Below, one piece after another: positions 31,816-40,849 of a DNA stretch of 64,000 nt. Both the position numbers and the translations under genes were made by a program. The DNA is taken from NCBI RefSeq assembly GCF_022788715.1, contig NZ_CP085169.1, positions 186,001-250,000 on the forward strand, in the 5' to 3' direction. The stretch comes from Sulfitobacter sp. DSM 110093. Its GTDB lineage: Bacteria > Pseudomonadota > Alphaproteobacteria > Rhodobacterales > Rhodobacteraceae. Within the stretch, counting starts at the first letter, position 1, and each line of letters begins with the position of its first letter. Under the pieces are notes generated by a model that was given only the letters and a program-made list of their open reading frames with translations, was not told the DNA's origin and did not search any database.

Positions 31816-33080
31816 TTACGCCATGGGAAAGCGTTCTTCGAACATGATGGCGAGTTGGCTTTTAACGCGGTGCCATTCACGTACAGATCGCTTCCACTCG
31901 ACGGAAGTAGCATTGAGCGCCAAGTAGATCAACTTTGCCGCCGCCTCATCGCTCGGGAAGTGGCCGCGGGTTCGCACCGCACGCCGGATTTTCGAGTTCA
32001 GGGCTTCTATGGCATTCGTCGTGTAAATCAGTCGGCGCACTTCGGGCGGGTAGTCGAGAAACGGGATCACCTCGTTCCAGGCTCGGCGCCAGCTCGGTGC
32101 AATGGCCGGATAGCGCTTGGCCATATCACTCTCCTCGAACTCGGCCAGCGCAGCCTCTGCGGCTTCGACGTCCAAGGCGGTGTAGACCGCCTTCAGGGCT
32201 GTCGCCACGGCCTTGCGGTCCTTGTAGCTGGCAAAGCTCATAGAGTGGCGCAGCAAATGAACGATGCACGTCTGAACCTGGGTGTCCGGGAAAGCCGCCT
32301 CAATGGCCTGGGGGAAGCCTTTGAGGCCGTCGACCACGGCAATCAGAATGTCCTGAACGCCCCTGTGGCGCAGATCATTCAGAACCTTTGCCCAGAATTT
32401 GGCACCCTCATTGGCCTGGAACCACAGCCCCAGAACGTCCCGGGTGCCGTCTGGAAGGATCCCCAAGGCTACGAAGACTGCCTTGTTCGAGACCGCGCCA
32501 TCACTGCGGATTTTGACCCGGATCGCGTCTATTACCCGGCAGGCGCATCCGCAGGATGCTGCCGAGAGGGCATGAACACCACTGGATAGCAGGGTTCAAG
32601 CGGGCGGTTCTGCCAGGCGGTAACCTCGTCCATCACGGCCTCAGTGATCGCCGATATCAAACTGGGTGATGCCTCAAAGCCGTAAATCTCCTCGATGTGC
32701 ACTTGGATCTCACGGGTCGTCATTCCGCGTGCATACATGCTGACGATCTTGCGGTCGAACTCGGGAAAACGACGCTGATACTTGGCGATCAACAGCGGAT
32801 CAAAGGTGCCGTTGCGGTCGCGCGGAATGTCCAAGGTGACCTTCCCACTGTCGGTGGTCACAGTCTTCTGACTGCTGCCATTACGGCGATTGGGCAGATG
32901 GTTCTGGCCCTCCTCAATCCCTTCAGCGCGCTCCTCTCCCAGATGCTCTTCCATCTCGGCCGTCAGTGCGCGTTCTGCCAATGCTTTGGTCAAATCAGCA
33001 AGAATGCCCTCCTTGCCAAATAGGTCGCCAGACGACCGGCCTTCCATCAGCTGGTCCAATAGTTCTTTGTCGATGCTCAT
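31816..33080 (-). pseudogene. IS256 transposase, disrupted by 41-bp insertion
   Basis: The N-terminal 168 or so residues (ATG 33078-33080, MSIDKELLDQLMEGRSSGDL; FGFEASPSLI-type region; NRPLEPCYPVVFM) and the C-terminal part (VLGLWFQANEGAKFWAKVLN, VVDGLKGFPQAIEAAFPDTQ, TTNAIEALNSKIRRAVRTRG) are both well preserved. They are separated by 41 extra bases (32530-32570) that add a stop codon and shift the frame. Removing them restores YPVVFMDAIRVKIRSDG, the normal IS256 text with the first catalytic Asp. Confidence 0.85.
32530..32570. repeat. 41-bp palindromic insertion
   Basis: Extra DNA in the IS256 transposase. Its core is an imperfect hairpin, GGCAGCATCC-TGC-GGATGCGCCTGCC on the minus strand. 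The size and symmetry suggest a small palindromic mobile repeat of REP or similar type. CTCTCGGCAGCA also occurs at about 40655-40667 in intergenic DNA, which hints at a dispersed family. Confidence 0.5.
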
Positions 33081-34013
33081 ACGTGGGTCTCCTTATAGAG
33101 CAGTTACCACGCCAGAGCACAAAATTCAGGACAGTCCCTTGGCCTCCAGTCAGGTCAGCCGCGCCGCAAAGCTGCTCGATGACGAGCTCGCAGCATGGCG
33201 CAATCGGCCTCTGGGCGAGATTAAATATCTGATCCTCGACGCCCGATACGAAAAGATGCGCCATGGCGGGATCGTGCTCGGCGTCTCTGTGGCCCTGTCG
33301 GAAGCCGAGGTGCATTGGCGCGCCTTCCTCGAGAGCCTCCAAGCTCGCGGCTTGCGCGGCGTCCAATACATTGTATCTGACGATCATGCCGGACTGCGGG
33401 CCGCGCGCAGGGCGGTCTTCGGCGGGGCCACATGGCAGCGCTGCCATTTTAACTCGCCCAAAACGCCATCCATCACGCGCCGAACCTTGCCGTTCGCAAG
33501 CGCATCGGTGCCGAGCTCCACGAGATCTGGAACGCGGCCTCCCTCGCCAAGGCCGAAACCAGCTTGGCCGACTTGGTCACCGAGTATCGCGATACAGCGC
33601 CGAAACTTGCTGCATGGCTGGAGAAGAATGTCCCTGAGGGCCTCACCGTCTTCACCTTGCCAAAACACCACCGCCGCCGCATGCTCACCTCCAACCCGAT
33701 GGAGCGCAGCGTGCAGCAGGAGTTGAAACGTCGCACCGTTAAGGTCCGGGTATTTCCCAACGAGGTCGCCCTTGAGCGCCTGGTCAGTGCCGTACTGTTG
33801 GAGATCGACGACAAATGGGCCGCCAACACCAAGGCCTACATAATAAAGTGGGAATGCCAGGACCCGTGATCATGGTGTCAGAGAATTTCCAGACCACAGT
33901 TTGCACAATCGACTCCCTCCCGCGATTACACCATGTGGACGCCCCTCCCGACGGCATCTCAATGTGCCATTGTGGTGAGTGTTAAAGCCACCACAAAGCC
34001 GGTGTGCTGCCTA

Positions 34014-34854
34014 GGGTCTGTGGACATTTAGGATTCCCATCTAACCTAATTTCTGATTCAAGCTTCCAAAATGGAGGTTTGAATGAACACGCAGCGCTTT
34101 GTAGTGACGGATCATGTTTGGCAGCGGCTTGAGCCCCATTTGCCGGGAAAGGCCAGCGACGCGGGGGCTACGGCAAAGGACAATCGCTTGTTCCTGGAAG
34201 CAGTCTTCTGGCGCGTCCGGACCGGCTCACCATGGCGCGACCTGCCGCCCGCTTTCGGCAGCTGGAACAGCCAGTTCCGGCGCTTCCGTCGCTGGGCCAA
34301 GGCGGGTGTATTCGAGAGTCTTTTCAACGCCATGAGCGGTGACCCCGACCTCGAATACGCGCTTATCGACGGCACGATCGTTCAGGTTCACCAGAAGGCA
34401 ACCGGCGCAAAAGGGGGACTCAGGCTCAGGCCATCGGGCGCTCGCGTGGCGGCCTGACGACCAAAATCGTGGCCCTGGTCGATGCGCTTGGCAACTTGGT
34501 CCGCTTTCTGCTGCTGCCCGGTCAGGCGCATGACATGAAAGGCGTCGCGCCGTTGATCCGAGATGTCTCCTTCGGCGCGCTTATGGCGGATAAAGCGTTC
34601 GATGCGAATTGGCTTCTGGAAGAACTGGACGCGCGTGGCACAACCGCCGTGATCCCGCCGAAAGCGAACCGCAAGCATCAACGCGACAATGACGCCGACG
34701 CCTACAAATGGCGGCACCTTGTCGAAAACTACTTCGCGAAGATCAAGGAATTCAGAGGTATAGCGACACGCTACGACAAAACCGATTGCAGCTACATAGC
34801 CAGTTGGAATCTTGCGGCTGCCTTGATTGCTTCAAGATGAATGTCCACAGGCCC
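34014..34854 (+). mobile_element. IS5-family (IS427-like) element, apparently complete
   Basis: Terminal inverted repeats GGGTCTGTGGACATT (from 34014) and AATGTCCACAGGCCC (to 34854) differ at one position, and TA flanks both ends (34012-34013 and 34855-34856), the usual IS427-group target duplication. Length is 841 bases, normal for the group. Confidence 0.85.
34083..34840 (+). CDS. IS5-family transposase, two overlapping frames
   Basis: OrfA (34083-34457) has the DUF4096-type start FVVTDHVWQRLEPHLPG and WRDLPPAFGSWNSQFRRFRR, with the first catalytic Asp in YALIDGTIVQVHQ. OrfB, in the -1 frame and ending at 34840, has GRSRGGLTTKIVALVDALGN, MADKAFDANWLLEEL (Asp) and WRHLVENYFAKIKEFRGIAT (Glu). 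The frames join at an A4G5 run near 34408-34416. Programmed -1 frameshifting at such a run is known in this IS group, so the gene is probably functional rather than broken. Confidence 0.8.
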
Positions 34855-34988
34855 TATAGGTCGGGGGTGACCACACATTTTGCGATCACTGGCAAATTAC
34901 AGAGCATCTTATACCCTCTGGTGAGGGCGCTTTTATCTCATCGAAAGAATCCTAGCGCTACTGCAATGCCACAGCATGATCAGATGCG

Positions 34989-35282
34989 CTAAACGCCGTC
35001 GATCAAAATGTACAAATCCCGCTTCAGTGCGTCCCGACGCGCTCTCAAAGAAGCGATCGGTTCACTAAATTCCGATCCGAAAACCGCGGCAAGCTCTTGA
35101 ACTCTAACGATCCACGTCACACCCTCGAATACGACAATTGGCGTCAGTCCCGGAAAAGCCGTATATCGGTCAGCCTCGCGCAAAGGGGCAACAACAGGTG
35201 AGGCGTCTATACCAATGAGATCCGTTTGCAGGTCAACGACAAGCTGCGCACTCCTAAGGCGGTACAAATCGAACTGAGCCAT
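34989..35282 (-). CDS. ccdB: CcdB-type toxin, second copy
   Basis: 97 residues: FDLYRLRSAQLVVDLQTDLI, VVAPLREADRYTAFPGLTPI and the C-terminal helix ALKRDLYILIDGV. Full length for the family. The toxic tail WGI of F CcdB corresponds to DGV here, so gyrase poisoning is doubtful. The cognate antitoxin gene just upstream carries an in-frame amber codon. Confidence 0.8.
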   Translation of the reverse strand: MAQFDLYRLRSAQLVVDLQTDLIGIDASPVVAPLREADRYTAFPGLTPIVVFEGVTWIVRVQELAAVFGSEFSEPIASLRARRDALKRDLYILIDGV

Positions 35283-35294
35283 CCCGCCTGTGTC

Positions 35295-35516
35295 CTAATA
35301 CCTTCTGAAACTGGATAGAGGCATCCCCTCTTTGGTTGCCTCCACTGCCTAGGCATCTATCGCAGCTTGGTGCTCTGTACACCACAAGCGATTACGCTCA
35401 AGCTTAGCGGCTTCAATGATCGCACCTTCGGCAAGACTGGTCATATTGAGGGCCAGCGACCGCGCTGTTTTTGCAACGTCTGCATCTAACGTCAGATTGA
35501 CCTTTGCCCGTCCCAT
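35295..35516 (-). pseudogene. ccdA: CcdA-type antitoxin with amber stop
   Basis: From ATG 35514-35516 the frame reads MGRAKVNLTLDADVAKTARS, LALNMTSLAEGAIIEAAKLE and TEHQAAIDA. It then hits TAG at 35349-35351 (codon 56) and continues in frame as AVEATKEGMPLSSFRRY to a TAG at 35295-35297. Related CcdA proteins usually have Tyr or Asn at the stop position (AIDAY). The DNA-binding half is left but most of the CcdB-binding tail is lost. The gene is 12 bases from ccdB. Confidence 0.8.
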
Positions 35517-35668
35517 AGTGAGCCTCTCGGAGTGGGAGTGCAGATAAGGAGTATATTGCGATCAGGCCGATCCAGCAAGGTTACCTTAAGTTCTTTGACC
35601 GATCTAACACATCAAAGCCTTATGAGCTCGCACCGCACCACTTTGCTATACCCCCTTGCTTGGCGAGA

Positions 35669-36541
35669 CTACGTCAACAATCGGAGGAGATAGGCACCAT
35701 AACTGTTTTTCGCAAAACGCTCCGCGCGGTGGCGCAGTTGCTCGGCGTCAATCCATCCCTTATTGAAAGCGATCTCCTCCGGACTGCCAACCTGCAACCC
35801 TTGTCGCTCTGAGAGAGTGCGCACGAAATTTCCCGCATCCAACAGATTGCCATGGGTTCCTGTATCCAGCCAAGCAAAGCCGCGCCCCATCTGCTGCACA
35901 CAAAGAGCGTCCTCGTCTAGATACATCTCCAAGAGTGAGGTGATCTCCAATTCACCCCGCATTGACGGCGTCACTGCCTTCGCTTTGTTAGATGCAGTAC
36001 CGTCAAGAAAGTAGAGCCCCGTTACGGCATAATTCGAGGGCGGCACGGCGGGTTTCTCCACAATCCCCTGCACGCGACCTTCGGCATTAAAATCCACGAC
36101 CCCATAGCGCCCCGGATCTGACACGTGATACCCAAACACTGTGCCCCCCTCTTTCTGGGCACCGGCAGCGGCCAACGCTTCAGGCAACCCGTGCCCGAAG
36201 AAAATATTATCACCCAAAACCATTGCCGAAGGCGCGCCGTTCAAAAAGGCTTCTGCCAAAATATAGGCTTGTGCCAAACCATCGGGGCTGGGTTGTTCAA
36301 TAAATGTAAGGGACAGCCCCCACTGGGCGCCGTCACCCAGGCTGCGTTTGAACTGATCCGCGTCCTGTGGCGTGGTAATGATAGCGATCTCACGAATGCC
36401 CGCCAGCATGAGCACCGACAGCGGATAATAGATCATCGGCTTATCGTAGATCGGTAGCAATTGCTTGGATATGCCCATTGTGATGGGATAAAGTCGAGTT
36501 CCAGACCCGCCGGCCAGCAGTATGCCCTTACGTGCTTTCAT
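35669..36541 (-). CDS. rmlA: glucose-1-phosphate thymidylyltransferase (RmlA)
   Basis: 290 residues from the ATG at 36539-36541, which overlaps the rmlD stop by four bases; the longer frame to 36739 lies inside rmlD. Motifs: GILLAGGSGTRLYPIT (nucleotide binding), SKQLLPIYDKPMIYYPLS, LGDNIFFGHG, GVVDFNAEGRVQGIVEKP and TGLYFLD. It makes dTDP-glucose from dTTP and glucose-1-phosphate, the first step to dTDP-L-rhamnose. Last gene of the rmlCBDA operon. Confidence 0.95.
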   Translation of the reverse strand: MKARKGILLAGGSGTRLYPITMGISKQLLPIYDKPMIYYPLSVLMLAGIREIAIITTPQDADQFKRSLGDGAQWGLSLTFIEQPSPDGLAQAYILAEAFLNGAPSAMVLGDNIFFGHGLPEALAAAGAQKEGGTVFGYHVSDPGRYGVVDFNAEGRVQGIVEKPAVPPSNYAVTGLYFLDGTASNKAKAVTPSMRGELEITSLLEMYLDEDALCVQQMGRGFAWLDTGTHGNLLDAGNFVRTLSERQGLQVGSPEEIAFNKGWIDAEQLRHRAERFAKNSYGAYLLRLLT

Positions 36542-37380
36542 GATAGTTCTTTCACAATATCTTCTAGCGCCGGTCGCCAGTCTGGGTGCGTAATGCCAAA
36601 ATCCCTCTCCAAAGAGCCGCAATTGAGACGAGAGTTCAGCGGTCTTTTTGCGGGTGTAGGGTAATCTGAGGTTGGAATGCCAATCACGTCGACCGGGCGC
36701 CCTGCAATGGCGAAGATCTCGCGTGCGAAACACTCCCAACTGGTCGCAGGCGCCCCTGCGTAATGATAGGTACCACCGCCCTGCCCTGCCGTCATCTCAG
36801 CGGCCATCTGCAACAGTGTTTCTGCGATCGCCAGCGCCGGGGTGGGTCCACCGACCTGGTCATCGACCACCTTCAGGCTATCCCGGCTTTCACTGAGCCG
36901 CAGCATGGTGGTCACAAAGTTGCTGCCCAGTGCGGAGAACACCCAAGAAGTCCTGAGTATTGCATGGGCCCCGCCAGCCGCGCGCACGGCTGCTTCACCG
37001 GTCGCTTTGCTGCGCCCATAAGCGTTGATTGGGGAAATTGGATCGTCTGGGCGCCAGGGGCTTTGTCCGCTTCCATTAAAAACATAGTCTGTCGAGACGT
37101 GCAGAAAGGGAACTCCCAGCTCAGCGCAGGCCCGCGCCATGGCGCCAGGAGCCTCGGCGTTGATGACCGTGGCGAACGCCTCATCTGCCTCAGCACGGTC
37201 TACGGCTGTATAGGCCGCAGCATTGATAACCGCAGAGGGGCGCGCCGCGCGGATCACTGCGGCGCAGACTGCGGGGTTGGTGAGGTCGGCTGCAGCGCGG
37301 TCGAGAAACTGCCCACCATGTGCAAGCTTACGCAGCGCAACGGCGAGCTGCCCGGTGGTACCAAAGACAAGCAAGCTCAT
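36538..37380 (-). CDS. rmlD: dTDP-4-dehydrorhamnose reductase (RmlD)
   Basis: 280 residues. The Rossmann motif [18 protein letters not shown]-type text [12 protein letters not shown], and the catalytic YGRSKATGE (Y-x-x-x-K) are intact, with [20 protein letters not shown] in the usual place. It reduces dTDP-4-keto-L-rhamnose to dTDP-L-rhamnose. Overlaps rmlB and rmlA by four bases each. Confidence 0.95.
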   Translation of the reverse strand: MSLLVFGTTGQLAVALRKLAHGGQFLDRAAADLTNPAVCAAVIRAARPSAVINAAAYTAVDRAEADEAFATVINAEAPGAMARACAELGVPFLHVSTDYVFNGSGQSPWRPDDPISPINAYGRSKATGEAAVRAAGGAHAILRTSWVFSALGSNFVTTMLRLSESRDSLKVVDDQVGGPTPALAIAETLLQMAAEMTAGQGGGTYHYAGAPATSWECFAREIFAIAGRPVDVIGIPTSDYPTPAKRPLNSRLNCGSLERDFGITHPDWRPALEDIVKELS

Positions 37381-38414
37381 GCCCGACCCAGCCTTTCTCC
37401 AACGCCATCACGCGCTTGCAGCGCTTGCCACCAGTCGGGATTGTCGAGGTACCAAACGACTGTTCGGCGCAAGCCTTCCTCTAGCGTGACCGAGGGCTGC
37501 CAGCCCAGTTCTTTTTGGATACGGCTGGCATCAATGGCATAACGGGCATCGTGACCCGGGCGGTCGGCGACGAAGGAAATTAATTCAGAATAGGCATTCT
37601 TAGCAGGACGTAATTCATCCAAGAGCGCGCAGATCTGATGTACCAAATCGATGTTACTCAGCTCGGCATTGCCGCCAATGTTGTAACTGCGTCCCACAAC
37701 CCCTTTGGTTACAACTGTGAGCAGCGCCTCGGCGTGATCTTCAACATAGAGCCAGTCACGTATATTCTCGCCTGCACCATAAATCGGGATTGGCTTGCCC
37801 GCCAATGCGTTAAGGATGACGACCGGGATCAATTTTTCCGGAAAATGATACATCCCGTAATTATTGGAGCAATTGGTCAGCAGCACCGGCAAACCATAGG
37901 TCTCGCCCCAAGCCCGGACAAGATGGTCGGATGCAGCTTTGGAGGCTGAATAGGGGCTATTGGGCGCATAGGGCGTTTCTTCGGTAAAGAGGCCTTCAGC
38001 CCCGAGGCTTCCGTAAACCTCGTCGGTGGACACATGATGGAAGCGGAAGCTTTTTGGGCGGCCGCGGCCCTCCCAAAAGATCCGTGCCGCCTGAAGGAGC
38101 TTATAAGTTCCGGTCACATTCGTATCAATGAAGGCGCCTGGACCATCGATGGACCGATCGACATGGCTCTCGGCCGCCAGGTGGAGCACCGCGTCCGGGG
38201 CATGAGAGGAAAATATTCGGGCCAACGCTTTTTCATCTCTGATGTCTGCGTGCTCAAACCGATAACCCGGCAGGTCCGCCACCGCCGTCAGATTATCAAG
38301 ACAAGCGGCATAGGTCAGCGCATCCAGGTTCACCACCTCATGTCCCTGGGCCAAGGCAAGACGCACCACGGCAGACCCAATAAAACCGGCACCCCCGGTG
38401 ACAAGCAGCTTCAT
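37377..38414 (-). CDS. rmlB: dTDP-glucose 4,6-dehydratase (RmlB)
   Basis: 345 residues. [38 protein letters not shown] (catalytic Thr-Asp-Glu) and [15 protein letters not shown] (Y-x-x-x-K) define RmlB. It converts dTDP-glucose to dTDP-4-keto-6-deoxyglucose using tightly bound NAD. Four-base overlaps with rmlC and rmlD. Confidence 0.95.
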   Translation of the reverse strand: MKLLVTGGAGFIGSAVVRLALAQGHEVVNLDALTYAACLDNLTAVADLPGYRFEHADIRDEKALARIFSSHAPDAVLHLAAESHVDRSIDGPGAFIDTNVTGTYKLLQAARIFWEGRGRPKSFRFHHVSTDEVYGSLGAEGLFTEETPYAPNSPYSASKAASDHLVRAWGETYGLPVLLTNCSNNYGMYHFPEKLIPVVILNALAGKPIPIYGAGENIRDWLYVEDHAEALLTVVTKGVVGRSYNIGGNAELSNIDLVHQICALLDELRPAKNAYSELISFVADRPGHDARYAIDASRIQKELGWQPSVTLEEGLRRTVVWYLDNPDWWQALQARDGVGERLGRA

Positions 38415-38980
38415 GCGGGAGTCCCCCAGCTAAAATGCGGCTTAATTTCGGACAGCAGAGGCGCGCTCGCGTCTTTCTCAGATAGGATCGGCGCTTGTCC
38501 TTGAAGCCCCCAATCAATGCCAATCGCGGGATCATTCCAGCGAACCGCTGCGTCGCAGTCGGGCGCATAGCTATCGGTGCATTTGTAGACGATTTCGGTC
38601 ATCGGTTCGCGGGTGATAAACCCGTGTAAAAATCCAGCCGGTATAAACAGTTGACGTCCGTTCTTAAAGCTAAGGTCGACGCCCAGCCATTGACCGAAGC
38701 TGGGTGAGTCATGGCGGATATCCACAGCCACATCGAACAGCGCACCACGTCCACAGCGCACGAGTTTTGCCTGCGCATGCGGCGGGGTTTGGAAATGCAG
38801 GCCGCGCAGTGTGAATGGCGCCTCAGACAGAGAGTGATTATCTTGGACGAAGTGATAGTTAAGCCCGGCATCCGCCATCGTTTTGGCATTCCAGCTTTCG
38901 CTGAAAAAGCCGCGCGCGTCGCCGTGGCGTACAGGGGTGAGGATCAATACCCCTGCCAGGGCGGTTTTTTCGATCTGCAT
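38411..38980 (-). CDS. rmlC: dTDP-4-dehydrorhamnose 3,5-epimerase (RmlC)
   Basis: 189 residues, a cupin-type epimerase. [25 protein letters not shown] (catalytic His), [20 protein letters not shown] and [10 protein letters not shown] are the RmlC signatures. First gene of the operon; the 86 bases upstream contain a near-perfect inverted repeat (39067-39091) that may be a control site. Confidence 0.95.
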   Translation of the reverse strand: MQIEKTALAGVLILTPVRHGDARGFFSESWNAKTMADAGLNYHFVQDNHSLSEAPFTLRGLHFQTPPHAQAKLVRCGRGALFDVAVDIRHDSPSFGQWLGVDLSFKNGRQLFIPAGFLHGFITREPMTEIVYKCTDSYAPDCDAAVRWNDPAIGIDWGLQGQAPILSEKDASAPLLSEIKPHFSWGTPA

Positions 38981-39813
38981 CGTATACCCTCAAAAATTCA
39001 AAAAACGGTCTCGCTGCCAGAAGCCAGTCCCGAAGGGGCTTTCACCCAAGGCTTGGTAGGTCCACATTAAGTTTTTCTGGGAAAACCTTAATATGGAAGC
39101 GACATTTACTCAAACATGGAACATGCGGTGGCTGAAAATTAATCTATGCGTGTCAATAAATACCTTTGTTCCATCTCCGCATAGACCCGTCTTGGGGCCT
39201 CTCAGCTTGAACCTTCGCCCTTTGCCAGCGGCTGCGCAAAAGGCCATTCGTGAACCTGATGCCCAGTCCAGGACCGAAGCCGAACTTGGATTTTAAAACA
39301 ACAGAGGATTTCAGGTCTTCGATAGCTTGAGAGATTTTGCTTCAACGTCAGGAGCCAGGCACGTGGAAGACAAGAAAGGAAAATGGGTTTATCTAAATAT
39401 ATCAAATTGTTGTATGATATTCTTAATTTTCTACCTTTCAGTCTCTGGCGTTCGAACCTGGGGCTCCTGGCGGACATGAGCTGAAATGTTGCTGGACCAG
39501 GGCCTTCCGAAATTGGCGAAGACTTCGGGCTCCTTCGCGCCTAGCGAGGAAGCTCTGATGTTGCACGTTATCGGGGTTTTGGCGCACCGGCCTTCTCGAC
39601 CTTGTAGAAAGTATAGCGCCGGGTGAAACCCGGGCTGCGCAACTCAAAGGTGAGCCAAAGGCCGTTTCGGGAAAGTGGGTCTTTATATCAACCATGAGCC
39701 ACGTATGGGGCGGCGGCTAATCACTCGGCAAGACCAGTCTTGGTGCAACCCTGCTTAGCTCCAGATGCTACGCTTGAAAAACGAGGTAAAGATCGCCCGT
39801 GCTTTCGAAAACG
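38981..39813. other. gene-poor stretch upstream of rmlC
   Basis: About 830 bases. The first 110 should hold the rml promoter. The rest has only short overlapping frames without start signals, plus an AT-rich patch at 39370-39430. A stretch near 39640-39690 and another near 40290-40320 share the words CCGTTTCGGGAAA, perhaps from an old duplication. Confidence 0.35.
39067..39091. promoter_or_regulatory. inverted repeat upstream of rmlC
   Basis: TTAAGTTTTTC (39067-39077) and GAAAACCTTAA (39081-39091) match as inverted arms at ten of eleven positions. It lies 87 bases before the rmlC start and could be a regulator site for rhamnose genes, or a terminator of an upstream relic. Confidence 0.35.
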
Positions 39814-40077
39814 TCACACTTTTGCGCCAAACCATGGGTGGTTCAGCGCCAAATCAGACCCTGGAACACCGCTAGTCTTGATCCGCTCTGCTTCCGCAGC
39901 AATCGCGGCTTCATTCTCGCGGAACCAAGCGGCAGCGCGCTCCTCCGAACTTCCCGTAGCCATATCCGCGGCGATGAAAGTTTTGATGTAGTTAGTCATG
40001 CTTGCGCCCCTGACTGCGACCTAGGCTTTTAGCTGGGCTTTCTCATCAGGGGTCAGCCTTAAGCTCAGTTTACTCAT
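39814..40077 (-). pseudogene. RHH antitoxin-like gene with amber stop
   Basis: From ATG 40075-40077, with GGAGGACCTC just upstream, the frame reads MSKLSLRLTPDEKAQLKA, then TAG (codon 19), then VAVRGASMTNYIKTFIAADM and on to HPWFGAKV and a stop at 39814. The first 45 codons are a ribbon-helix-helix domain of the kind seen in plasmid antitoxins and mobilisation regulators. The C-terminal half (SSEERAAAWFRENEAAIAAE) resembles a toxin-binding tail. Restart at the ATG 39997-39999 would give a 61-residue product lacking half of the RHH fold. No partner toxin is next to it. Confidence 0.65.
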
Positions 40078-40710
40078 GAGGTCCTCCGGCGCCCCTGCAC
40101 ACTTGCAAATTTTAGGCAAGTGCACCGCAAAATGCGACTAATTTTTGCGGTGGGTCGGCAAACTGCCGCGCGTATAAGGATTTGTCATCCAAGCTACTTA
40201 TGTGCGTAACCGGACCTATCCGTCGACCAGCGCCCTGCCCTTGAAGCCTTGCAGCTAACGCCGAAACCTTACTCCCACAACTTAAAGGTAAATTCAGGTC
40301 CGTTTCGGGAAATGGTATCTGGCCGGCGACGTAAAGGGGTGGGAAACGTTGCGATAGCCCGGGCTTATAGATCTCCCTCACGGAAGTCGAAATCGAGACA
40401 CTGGGCAATGACATCCACCCTCTGCAGCACATAGTCCGCAATGCGGTCAAAGCTTCGGCAGGAAACATGGGACCACCCTGCGGCCCGCGCGCGCCTCGCT
40501 TCGCGATGCGAAGGCTCCGCTCAGCTCGCGCTACCGGTGGGAGCGACATCCACTGATTCGAGACTGATAAAGCGAAACGTAGGGATGCGGTGGCTCAAAG
40601 CTCGGATGCGAACGAAACAACATAGACGTCTTGGGCCATAGGGGCGAGAGGTCATCTCTCGGCAGCACCGGCGGGTCAAGTGATGCCCACAAACCGAGCC
40701 GGTAAAAGAG
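40078..40710. other. gene-poor stretch
   Basis: No supported gene. The 145-codon minus-strand frame (40112-40549) has no start signal or recognisable domain. Confidence 0.3.
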
Positions 40711-40711
40711 T

Positions 40712-40744
40712 TTCTCGGGGCGAAGACCGTCTTCGCCCCGAGAA
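40712..40744 (-). terminator. 16-bp stem hairpin, terminator candidate
   Basis: TTCTCGGGGCGAAGAC (40712-40727) and its exact inverse (40729-40744) are separated by a single base. On the minus strand the stem is followed by ACTCTTTTACC, a short T-run, which suits a terminator for the two hypothetical genes ending at 40850. The DNA could also extrude as a cruciform. Confidence 0.5.
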
Positions 40745-40849
40745 TGAATGGTTCATAGCTGTCAAATAGCGCGCCATAAAAAGCTAAGACTGCTTTGTCA
40801 CGGCAGATCCGGTGTCTCCTAAGCCCGCTCCGGCCGGCAAACAGCGTCG

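Larger units (their letters stand above)
31782..33137 (-). mobile_element. second IS256-family element, inserted
   Basis: Inner element on the minus strand. The termini share AATTTTGTGC (left about 31791-31800, right in inverse at about 33116-33125) with further partial matches outward. Its target is the transposase gene of the outer IS256. No clean target duplication could be read, probably because of later mutation. Confidence 0.7.
31347..33869 (+). pseudogene. IS256 transposase, multiply broken
   Basis: N-terminal part in frame from ATG 31347 (IERERFLGAGRYERTPGRQG, ANGYKPKRID), then a frameshift near 31590-31610, then MLAVAEMYVKGVSIREAEAV up to about 31780. After the inserted element it resumes near 33140 (SSQVSRAAKLLDDELAAWRN, YLILDARYEKMRHGG, YIVSDDHAGLRAARR). 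A stretch of about 18 residues after RHGGIV is deleted. Another frameshift leads into 33564-33869 (DTAPKLAAWLEKNVPEGL, then NPMERSVQQELKRRTVKVRV). All three DDE regions are recognisable, but the gene cannot be translated as one protein. Confidence 0.85.
31266..33892 (+). mobile_element. IS256-family element, interrupted
   Basis: Outer IS256 copy. Ends are recognised by GGTCTGGAAATTC near 31266-31278 and its inverse GAATTTCCAGACC near 33880-33892. It holds a plus-strand transposase gene in several frames and is split at about 31782 by a second IS256 element in the opposite orientation. Confidence 0.75.

Noticed and set aside
31855..32589. 244-codon plus-strand ORF
   Set aside because: Shadow of the minus-strand IS256 transposase; no independent motif.
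31771..33145. Target-site duplication of the inner IS256
   Set aside because: Flanks are only loosely similar (about six of nine bases), not enough to claim a duplication.
34083..34840. IS5 transposase called a pseudogene because of two frames
   Set aside because: The frames overlap at an A4G5 run and the terminal repeats and TA duplication are intact; programmed frameshifting is the better explanation.
39438..39470. tRNA-like GTTCGAA word
   Set aside because: The flanking bases do not form a T-arm stem and no acceptor or anticodon arm can be built.
40112..40549. 145-codon minus-strand ORF
   Set aside because: No ribosome-binding site, no motif, and it resembles translated non-coding DNA.
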